Positions 44,311 to 52,027 of a stretch of DNA of 54,841 nt are shown here, in pieces. Each line of letters opens with the position of its first letter. Positions within the stretch are counted from its first letter, which is position 1. Under the pieces are notes generated by a model. That model worked only from the letters and a program-made list of their open reading frames with translations, made no database searches and had not been told where the DNA came from. The stretch comes from JAVJQS01 sp040218815 (GTDB taxonomy: Bacteria > Bacteroidota > Bacteroidia > Flavobacteriales_E > Vicingaceae): NCBI GenBank assembly GCA_040218815.1, contig JAVJQS010000010.1, positions 1 through 54,841 of the forward strand, in the 5' to 3' direction. The translations under genes and the position numbers were made by a program.

Positions 44311-47300
44311 CTAATGAATTATATTTTTATTGGTTAGTACATTAACAATCTGTCTGAATAGCAATCGGTTAATTGTATACCTGCCTTTGGTTGAGTTTAA
44401 AATGCCTTGATCTTCTAAAACCATTAAATCAAGTCTGCTTTTTATTTCTGATTGATTAAAGAGCAGGGCATGTTCATCTATGCTTAAGCTATCGTGAAGC
44501 AATAACGCATGAAGGGTATAGCTGCTTTCTTGAGGTAGCTTTGATAAAAAATCAAAATTAACATTTTTCAATTGCCCAATGGTTATGTAGTTCTTTTCAA
44601 CATGTTGAGTAGAACGCAACCAGTATAATAAAGCCAAACTAATATTACTATGGGCAAAGCGATTTAGGCTATCAAAGTAGGATTTTTCCAGAAGTAGACC
44701 CTTTTCTTTATCATTTAATCGAGCAAATTTTCGCTTTTCTTGCTTTGATATAAGGGATTCAGAATATTTTATATTGTATCCACTTACCCTATGTCTTTTC
44801 ATGATCACCTCAATGATTTGCTTATCATTAAAGGTTTCAAGTTGAACAATAAATTTGAAAAACCGATTAATATTAACCGCTTTTTCTAAATATTTCCAAG
44901 CGTAAGAAGTGTATTCCTGAATCCAAAAAATCTTATCATCAGTTCGTGAAATAAGCTCAAATAATAAGTTGATTGCGTCAAATCCTTGAATCTTTTTCAT
45001 GAAGAAATGCTGCATATCTTCAAGAATTATTATAGCGTAATTTCCGTTGTTCAGTTCTTCTACTAATTGATCAAAAGTGTCGAGTTTATCATTTTTTAAT
45101 AAGTCTTTAAATAAATTGAAAAAGTCCTTTTCAGAGGAATAATTAGCAATAAGCTTTTTTCTCAAGATTTTTTCTTCCTTGATTTCTTTTAAAAAGAAAT
45201 TCAATAAGCTGCTAGCACCGCTTCCCTTTTCTCCATTTATTGCTGTTGCAGAATAATTTCCTTTTTTCCAGTTTTCATATGCATTTTTTAGCTTTTTTAA
45301 TTCATGCTCTCTGCCTACAAAAAATACTTCTTCTTCAGTTGGCTTAATACTGTATAACCTTTTGTATACATAGGGTAACTGTTCTATTGCATCTTGAGTT
45401 TGGGTAAGAAAGTCACTTAGTTCAGCTGAAAGTTCAGCAGGCTCTTCGATGAGTCCTAGCTTTTTAGCATAAGATCTAAATATAGTTTTGGTAATAGTGC
45501 TTTTTTGTCGAACGTACCTAAATAGAATAGGTAAGGAATTTTTAATTTTTAAGAGTATCTTTTTTTTGTAGTCTTCAGTTTTTTCTACTGCTTTCGCTTT
45601 TGCTAAGCGCAGACGTAGATCTGTTATGTTCTCATTAACTGTAAGTTTAAGTAAGCCTGAGTTTAAGGTGTCTACAGCAGCTTTTAAATTTTTGGTAATA
45701 AGGGATTCAATTTCATTTAACTTTTCACTTATGTCATCTGACTTGGCTTGTGTTCGCTCCAAACCTTCTATTGCAAGCTCATGAATATTTTCTTCAGATT
45801 GTTGTTCTTTTACCGAATTGATGGCGGCATCAAGATTATAATCTACAATTCCAATTAATTCATTAAGACTAAGCTCAACATTTTCAAGTTGCTTAATTAC
45901 TTCTGTTTTTAATTCTCGAGCAGCAGCTGAAAACTTACTAAATAAATCAATCTCAACTAATTCACGTGGGTTGAAGTGATTTAGTTCAGATTTGTTGATA
46001 GGTGCATGATAAAATTCTTTTGCATAGATTATTCGACGGGTTTTCATCAAAGCAATTTGCTTTTTGATCCTTACTTCCAAACGTTCAATTAAGTTTGGTA
46101 AGTTTTGGTTGTAAAGCTTATCTATGCTTTGAGGTATTATCTCTTGTTTTAGTTTTAAGTTGATTCGTTTACGTTCTGCTTGTAGCTTCTCAGGTAACTC
46201 TTTGCTTTTTGTTTTATCTCTAAGTGGTTTTATTACTTTATCAAGCTCTTGCCTTATTGCCTCTAGATGACTGTCAATCGTGCTTGAAATTCTGCTTCTA
46301 CAACTTTTTTGAGTTAGATCATAATGCATTAATGCGTTATATTTTATGAGGTATAGCTCTAAGTCAATTTGAAAATCATCAATTTGAGCAAAAAGCGTGT
46401 TTCGCCAACCATTGTAAATTTTTTGAAATCGCTTGTTTGCAAGTTTTTCACCTAGCACTAACTTATTATTTGAAAAAGCGCTTGCACTTAATTCAATAGT
46501 GCCAACTTTTTCATAAGCGACTAGGTAGGTGGAATAAATTTCACCTACTTTCTGATTGAGTTGATCTTTCCAATCCTTGTATTTTTGATCCAAATTTTCG
46601 AGCATTTTTGATGCTCGGTCGGATTTCGATAATTCAACTATATGTTCCAAGAACTCATTTCGCTCAATATTTTCTTCATCTAGGAATTCAATAAATTCCT
46701 TATTCAGCTCCTTGTCTATTTCCCAGCTGACATTTAACGTATCGCACTTAATACCTTGTAATTCTTCAAAAAATGGAAGCCCGGCGAACATAATTTCATT
46801 TTGGAAAAAATGATGACACAATGAGCGTAAAGGAATTCTATGCTTCCAGAAATGTATTGGCTTTTTTTCCTTTCGGAAAAGGTTGGTAAAATGTTGGGGA
46901 AGTCTGCTAAACTTGAACAATATTGCTTTAACACCTTTTTTAAAACTCATTTGAAAGGAGTCAACTTTGCTCACTTTAAAACGTTCTTCGTTTTGTTCTT
47001 TTGTAATATGAAGAGGAAGGTCTTCTATAAATTCGTGGAGTTTTTGGTAAAAACTGCTAAAAGTATCTTCGCAATTTAATTCTCCAATTTCAGGAAATTC
47101 AGCATTTAATACATCATACAGCTCTCCTTTTAGCCAGGTAGTTTCGTTAATGAACTTTGTTTTATTTGCAGAGCTTTCTATGCGCTGTAGGCGATCCAAA
47201 TACTCCTGGTATATGGATTTTGTTTTTTCAATAAGTTCTTTTTGATGATTGAGCTTCGACTCAATAGGAGCAAAGTAGCTAGAAGTGATTACTTCTTGAA

Positions 47301-47334
47301 TATCGGTTAACTGTATTGGGTTTTTTGCTTTCAA
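44311..47334 (-). CDS. Large coiled-coil P-loop protein with winged-helix-like C-terminus
   Basis: A 1007-aa cytoplasmic protein of no named family. Residues 1-~650 are mostly helical and charged, with coiled-coil stretches. An ATPase-like domain spans ~680-880: INGEKGSGASSLLNFFL starts at 699, where the Walker A reads G701EKGSGAS708 with Ala707 in place of the usual Lys. A Walker B-like IIILEDMQHFF follows. The end (~920-1007) looks like a winged helix (RLDLMVLEDQGILNSTKGRYTINRLL). It resembles STAND/AAA signalling ATPases, but the lysine is missing. It is the first gene of a unit with mscS; a regulatory link to the channel is inference. Confidence 0.6.
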   Translation of the reverse strand: MKAKNPIQLTDIQEVITSSYFAPIESKLNHQKELIEKTKSIYQEYLDRLQRIESSANKTKFINETTWLKGELYDVLNAEFPEIGELNCEDTFSSFYQKLHEFIEDLPLHITKEQNEERFKVSKVDSFQMSFKKGVKAILFKFSRLPQHFTNLFRKEKKPIHFWKHRIPLRSLCHHFFQNEIMFAGLPFFEELQGIKCDTLNVSWEIDKELNKEFIEFLDEENIERNEFLEHIVELSKSDRASKMLENLDQKYKDWKDQLNQKVGEIYSTYLVAYEKVGTIELSASAFSNNKLVLGEKLANKRFQKIYNGWRNTLFAQIDDFQIDLELYLIKYNALMHYDLTQKSCRSRISSTIDSHLEAIRQELDKVIKPLRDKTKSKELPEKLQAERKRINLKLKQEIIPQSIDKLYNQNLPNLIERLEVRIKKQIALMKTRRIIYAKEFYHAPINKSELNHFNPRELVEIDLFSKFSAAARELKTEVIKQLENVELSLNELIGIVDYNLDAAINSVKEQQSEENIHELAIEGLERTQAKSDDISEKLNEIESLITKNLKAAVDTLNSGLLKLTVNENITDLRLRLAKAKAVEKTEDYKKKILLKIKNSLPILFRYVRQKSTITKTIFRSYAKKLGLIEEPAELSAELSDFLTQTQDAIEQLPYVYKRLYSIKPTEEEVFFVGREHELKKLKNAYENWKKGNYSATAINGEKGSGASSLLNFFLKEIKEEKILRKKLIANYSSEKDFFNLFKDLLKNDKLDTFDQLVEELNNGNYAIIILEDMQHFFMKKIQGFDAINLLFELISRTDDKIFWIQEYTSYAWKYLEKAVNINRFFKFIVQLETFNDKQIIEVIMKRHRVSGYNIKYSESLISKQEKRKFARLNDKEKGLLLEKSYFDSLNRFAHSNISLALLYWLRSTQHVEKNYITIGQLKNVNFDFLSKLPQESSYTLHALLLHDSLSIDEHALLFNQSEIKSRLDLMVLEDQGILNSTKGRYTINRLLFRQIVNVLTNKNIIH

Positions 47335-47417
47335 TTAATGCTGTTTAATGTCCACCAAGATAACCAAAATTAGAATCAATATTTATTCTACTAAAAAATT
47401 AGAAAATTATTAAAATG

Positions 47418-48233
47418 TTAATCTCTCGTATTTATTCTAAAGGAAACTCCTGCTGAAATAAAATAAGCCTTTACTTCTACATCAAATTCGCTAAGCGTGT
47501 TTTGACCATATCCTCCGTATAGGTCTAGTTGTAAATTATCACTGAGTCGATAGCCCAAACCTCCATCAAAAAAAACTTGGGTATCTACATCATCTACTGT
47601 TCCATAAGCTTCCACCACCATCACTAAGCGATCAGTTAAACTGTATCCAAAACTAAAAACATAACGGCCGAAAGTATAATCGATTTCATCATTATGCTCT
47701 ATTGAAAAATTAGAATTCAAAATTAAGTTGTCCGAAAAACGATGCTGCATGATCAACTTGCCTTCGTAGTTGAATTTATCACGTTTATAACGATCCAATC
47801 CTCCAAATTTTGCGGTTACTTGAAAGCCAATAGCAGGTATAATACCATATTGCTTCAACAAGTGCTGTCGTAAACCTAATTGAAAGGTGCTAAAACCAGA
47901 TTGTTCTTCTGCAAACTCTGATGTAATATTGGAGCTAAAGGTCTCTTTAAGGGCATAACCATAACCTACTCTGAATTCTGTTTTTTCAAACAGACCAATA
48001 CGGAAGATTGAATTATGATTCCAGCTTTTAGCTTCTGACTCCCGCATCCCAAAATCTGAGCTAACATCGTTAAAATCTATTCCACTCTGAACCTGGTATA
48101 TTCCCTTACCAACACCAAATGGCCCATTGGATTGCCCAGGTCTACCGGTTACAATAGTCTCGTTGAATTGTGCGTGTGCAAAATTTCCAATCAATACAAA
48201 GAGTATTAATTGAATGATGTGACTAAATTTCAT
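47418..48233 (-). CDS. Outer-membrane beta-barrel protein (transporter-like)
   Basis: A 271-aa exported protein with signal peptide (MKFSHIIQLILFVLIGNFAHAQ). The mature part shows alternating aromatic-ended strands (FRIGLFEKTEFRVGYGYAL, RYVFSFGYSLTDRLVMVVEAYG, LQLDLYGGYGQNTL) ending in Phe-rich strands AYFISAGVSFRI, as in barrels of the Phenol_MetA_deg ('MetA-pathway') type. About 12 strands are suggested. Ligand unknown. It follows purB by 3 bases on the same strand. Confidence 0.72.
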   Translation of the reverse strand: MKFSHIIQLILFVLIGNFAHAQFNETIVTGRPGQSNGPFGVGKGIYQVQSGIDFNDVSSDFGMRESEAKSWNHNSIFRIGLFEKTEFRVGYGYALKETFSSNITSEFAEEQSGFSTFQLGLRQHLLKQYGIIPAIGFQVTAKFGGLDRYKRDKFNYEGKLIMQHRFSDNLILNSNFSIEHNDEIDYTFGRYVFSFGYSLTDRLVMVVEAYGTVDDVDTQVFFDGGLGYRLSDNLQLDLYGGYGQNTLSEFDVEVKAYFISAGVSFRINTRD

Positions 48234-48236
48234 AAT

Positions 48237-49595
48237 TTAAAAGAGTTCGACTCCTGTATAATTATAAGGAGTAATTTGCTTCAATTCTTTTTTAATTTCT
48301 GCTGAAACTTCCAATTGATCAATAAATTCTTGGATAGACTTCTCTGTAACTTTTTCGTTTTTTCGAGTTAAATCTTTCAAAGCCTCGTATGGTTTTGGAT
48401 AGTTTTCTCTTCGCAAAACGGTCTGTATTGCTTCAGCTACAACCGCCCAGTTGTCCTCGAGGTCTTGCTTAATTTTTGCTTCATTGATCAACAGTTTACC
48501 TAAGCCTTTTTGCATTGACTTTATAGCTAAAACGGTGTGTGCTATTGGGACTCCTATATTTCGCATTACGGTGGAATCAGTTAAATCGCGTTGCAATCGG
48601 CTCAAAGGTAATTTGGCTGCCAGGTGTTCAAATAAGGCATTGGCAATTCCCAAATTTCCTTCTGAGTTTTCAAAGTCAATAGGGTTTACTTTGTGTGGCA
48701 TTGCTGATGAACCAATTTCTCCTTCTTTAATTTTTTGCTTGAAGTAATCCATGGAGATATAAGTCCATAAATCCCGATTCAAGTCAATCAAAATCGTGTT
48801 GATGCGTTTCATGGCATCAAACAAGCGAGCAAGATTGTCGTAGTGCTCAATTTGAGTGGTAGTTTGCGTTCTATAGAGTCCTAAGGTGTCATTTACAAAT
48901 TCGTTGGCAAAGTCAACCCAGTTTACCTCAGGATAAGCTACAAAATGAGCATTAAAATTACCAGTAGCTCCGCCAAATTTTGCTGAAAAGGGAGTATCAA
49001 TTAAAGAGTTATACTGTTCTTTTAAACGTTCTGCGTAAACCATAATCTCTTTTCCCAAACGAGTAGGGGAGGCTGGCTGTCCGTGAGTTCTTGCCAACAT
49101 GGGAATGTTTTTCCATTCTATAGCAAATGCATTAAGTTCTGAAATAACTTCATTCAACTCTGGAATATAAACTTCTTCGGTTGCATCGCGCAATGAAAGT
49201 GGAACAGCTGTGTTGTTAATGTCTTGAGAAGTTAATCCAAAGTGAATGAACTCCAATTTTTCGCCAAGTCCAGACTGCTCTAATTTTTCTTTTATGAAGT
49301 ATTCTACTGCCTTAACATCGTGGTTGGTGGTTTTTTCAATTTCCTTAACGCGCAAGGCATCTGATTCGGAAAAGTCCACATAAATTTTGCGTAGTGTTTT
49401 AAATTGTTCTTCAGTAATTCCTTCAAGCTGTGCTAAAGGAATTTTACATAAAGAAATATAATACTCGATTTCAACCCTAACTCGATAGCTGATTAAAGCA
49501 GACTCGGAAAAATAGGTGCTCAGTTGCTCTACTTTTGATCGATATCGACCGTCAATTGGAGAAATCGCATTTAATGAAAAATCACTCATCGTCAA
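48237..49595 (-). CDS. purB: Adenylosuccinate lyase
   Basis: A 452-aa enzyme of purine synthesis; it splits SAICAR and adenylosuccinate with release of fumarate. NAISPIDGRYRSKVEQLSTYFSESALISYRV opens the protein, TSQDINNTAVPLSLRD and MLARTHGQPASPTRLGKE provide His and Thr active-site residues, and the fumarase signature GSSAMPHKVNPIDFENSEGN holds the mobile loop serine. The length is typical of the E. coli PurB class. The start overlaps the end of the upstream peptidase gene by 14 bases. An alternative start at the second Met (MSDFS) would shorten it by two residues. Confidence 0.96.
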   Translation of the reverse strand: MTMSDFSLNAISPIDGRYRSKVEQLSTYFSESALISYRVRVEIEYYISLCKIPLAQLEGITEEQFKTLRKIYVDFSESDALRVKEIEKTTNHDVKAVEYFIKEKLEQSGLGEKLEFIHFGLTSQDINNTAVPLSLRDATEEVYIPELNEVISELNAFAIEWKNIPMLARTHGQPASPTRLGKEIMVYAERLKEQYNSLIDTPFSAKFGGATGNFNAHFVAYPEVNWVDFANEFVNDTLGLYRTQTTTQIEHYDNLARLFDAMKRINTILIDLNRDLWTYISMDYFKQKIKEGEIGSSAMPHKVNPIDFENSEGNLGIANALFEHLAAKLPLSRLQRDLTDSTVMRNIGVPIAHTVLAIKSMQKGLGKLLINEAKIKQDLEDNWAVVAEAIQTVLRRENYPKPYEALKDLTRKNEKVTEKSIQEFIDQLEVSAEIKKELKQITPYNYTGVELF

Positions 49596-51303
49596 ATGTT
49601 TTTATAATTTCAGCATGAATAAATGAACTTAATTCAGAAACGTAATCAGTTGAAAAATCAAATTTTATTCCTGCTGTCTCATATATTTTATCAATTGGTT
49701 TGGTGTAGCCCAAAGCCAATGCTTCTTTGTATTGTTGTATCGTTTTTTGCGGGTTTTCTCTATAATTTCTCCACATAGCAATTGCCCCTAACTGAGCCAT
49801 CCCATATTCAATATAATAGAAGGGAACTTCATATAAATGCAGCTGCTTTTGCCATTGATTTTTTTGAGCATCCTCTAGGCCGCTCCAATCTACTTTGCCA
49901 CTGCCAAACTCTTCGGTTAATTCTAACCAATAGTTATATCGTTCTTCAGTGGTATGATTTTTATGGGTATAAATCCAATGTTGAAATTTGTCGATGGTGG
50001 CCACCCAAGAAAGTGTGCCTAAGGTGTCGAGCAGCTGATCTCGCTTTGCCCTCTTCAAGTCAGCTTCATTGTCAAAAAAGGTGTCCCAATAATCCATACT
50101 AAAGAGCTCCATGCTCATCGAGGCTAACTCTGCAATTTCAGAAGTAAGACTTTTAAATTCTACCAGTTCAAGTGAATGGCTTAGCACAGAATGCACGGCA
50201 TGACCACCTTCATGAACCATAGTAGTTACATCGCGCATTGAACCAACAGCATTCATGAAAATAAATGGATACCCAGATTCATATAATGGATAATTAAAGC
50301 CTCCAGGAGCTTTTCCCTTTTTTGACTCCAAATCAAGGTGTTGATGAGTTTTCATCTCTCGGAGGCAGTCTCCGAAAAAAGGATCTATTTTATCGAAGCA
50401 GACAATCGTTTTTTCAAGTAACTCATTACCATTTTCAAAAGGCATAAGCGGAGCCTTTCCAGTAATATCAACTGATAAATCCCATGGTTTTAGGGTGTCG
50501 ATGCTTAATAGTTCCTTTCTTTTTTCCGTCATCTTGGTGTTTAGTGGAACAACTGTTTTTCGAATAGAATTATGAAACTCAACACAATCGCTAGGAGAAT
50601 AGTCAAATCTTCCCATAGCCTTAAACATGTAGTCTCTATAATTATCAAAATCAGCATTTTTAGCCACTTTTTGGCGAAGCTCAATCAAATCATTAAATAA
50701 TTTATTGAGGGGATCAATGTCCTTATTACGTCTTTCTATTATAAGCTTGAAGACTTCTTCACGAACGGAGCGATCAGTGCTTTTTAAGAATTTAGCAGCC
50801 TGCTGCAAGGTATACTCTTTTCCAGCGTACTCAATTGACATTTTAGCGGCGATTGAACCGTATTTTTGTGCCTCTTCTTCTAATTTTGTGAATAAGGGAA
50901 TGTTTTCTTCTCGAAAGAGCTCTATTTTATTTTTTATGGTTCTGAGCATTACATAGTAATCATCACCCTTGAGCTCATTTTTTAATGGTGAGTTGTATAA
51001 TTTCTGATTGAGTTTATTCTCAAAAGGAGCAATTTTGGGATTAATTTCTTGAATAAAATGCTGAAAGCTTTTTTGAAGAGTTTCATTTTCAGTATCAACA
51101 TTCATACGGATGTATCGCCAAGCAAATTCTTCTTCCAAAACAGCTGAAAGTTCACTTCTATCTATCAACCATTGTTTTAATTGATTTGCTGATTCAAGTT
51201 GTCTATTACTAAGATTTTCAAAATAAGGGACTATAGTTGACCATTCAAAAACAAGATGCTCATCAACAAAATTTCTCGATTTTTTTAAGGTATTTAAGCT
51301 CAT
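49582..51303 (-). CDS. M3-family oligoendopeptidase
   Basis: A 573-aa zinc metallopeptidase of the PepF/thimet oligopeptidase family, acting on short peptides in the cytoplasm. The zinc motif is HEGGHAVHSVL (HExxH form); the downstream Glu ligand sits in SEIAELASMSMELFS. No signal peptide. The large helical N-terminal domain (1-~200) is usual for the family. It is linked to the DUF5606 gene upstream (4 bases) and to purB downstream (overlap), so the three form one unit. Confidence 0.9.
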   Translation of the reverse strand: MSLNTLKKSRNFVDEHLVFEWSTIVPYFENLSNRQLESANQLKQWLIDRSELSAVLEEEFAWRYIRMNVDTENETLQKSFQHFIQEINPKIAPFENKLNQKLYNSPLKNELKGDDYYVMLRTIKNKIELFREENIPLFTKLEEEAQKYGSIAAKMSIEYAGKEYTLQQAAKFLKSTDRSVREEVFKLIIERRNKDIDPLNKLFNDLIELRQKVAKNADFDNYRDYMFKAMGRFDYSPSDCVEFHNSIRKTVVPLNTKMTEKRKELLSIDTLKPWDLSVDITGKAPLMPFENGNELLEKTIVCFDKIDPFFGDCLREMKTHQHLDLESKKGKAPGGFNYPLYESGYPFIFMNAVGSMRDVTTMVHEGGHAVHSVLSHSLELVEFKSLTSEIAELASMSMELFSMDYWDTFFDNEADLKRAKRDQLLDTLGTLSWVATIDKFQHWIYTHKNHTTEERYNYWLELTEEFGSGKVDWSGLEDAQKNQWQKQLHLYEVPFYYIEYGMAQLGAIAMWRNYRENPQKTIQQYKEALALGYTKPIDKIYETAGIKFDFSTDYVSELSSFIHAEIIKTFDDE

Positions 51304-51307
51304 AAAA

Positions 51308-51877
51308 CTACTTTCCTTTTGAAGAAGCTTTTGTGCTGCTCTTTTTAGATGGAGCTGCCTTTCCGCTTGGCTTATTGGCTTTGTTTTTAGTAGCAGATTG
51401 ACCTGTCTTTTTTGTAGTTGTTTTTTTAGCTGGAGATTTTGCTTTTGATTCTTTTTTATCCGCTGTTTTTTTAGTGTCAGCTTTCTCTTCTGAATCTAAT
51501 TTTAAAAGATCTTTTTCGAGTAATATGTTATACCATTGCACCAATTTTTTAATGTCTGATACATAAACCCTGTCTTGATCGTAATTAGGAATAACACTTT
51601 GTAGGTAGTTTTTTAGCTCCACTGCAGATGATTTGTGCGATAAAATTGGCTTGTGATCAGCAGCTTTTAGCATAGAAGTAAATACTTCAGAAAGCAACAA
51701 GTCTTCTTCATAGGTGTAAATACTAATGTCTTCTAATGAGCTTACACGCTCTGCGCCATGCACAGCGCTGCGTTTGCCATCTTGTAGTGATTCAACGATA
51801 AGACCAGTTCTAGTTTGCGAAACAATTTTTGACAAACCTGGCTTGCCTGAAATAGAAATAATGCCTGATAGTTCCAT
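51308..51877 (-). CDS. DUF5606 protein with lysine/alanine-rich tail
   Basis: A 189-aa cytoplasmic protein. Residues 1-~130 are the DUF5606 domain (MELSGIISISGKPGLSKIV ... RSAVHGAERVSSLEDISIYT ... YVSDIKKLVQWYNIL). The last ~60 residues are built of Lys, Ala, Ser and Thr (KTTTKKTGQSATKNKANKPS), like histone H1 tails, and may bind nucleic acid. The family is restricted to Bacteroidota and has no known function. It is the first gene of the run with the oligopeptidase and purB. Confidence 0.78.
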   Translation of the reverse strand: MELSGIISISGKPGLSKIVSQTRTGLIVESLQDGKRSAVHGAERVSSLEDISIYTYEEDLLLSEVFTSMLKAADHKPILSHKSSAVELKNYLQSVIPNYDQDRVYVSDIKKLVQWYNILLEKDLLKLDSEEKADTKKTADKKESKAKSPAKKTTTKKTGQSATKNKANKPSGKAAPSKKSSTKASSKGK

Positions 51878-52027
51878 GTAAGTTATTGAAAAATTAAGGC
51901 CGTAAAAGTAAGGATTTATCGAGGAAACTAAATTGTTAAAAAGCGCAACTAAAAGTAGCTTAGTTGCGTCTTTGTTAAATTATATAAATGGTTATTTTAG
52001 TAACCTAGAATTCTTACTCTTTTTTCA

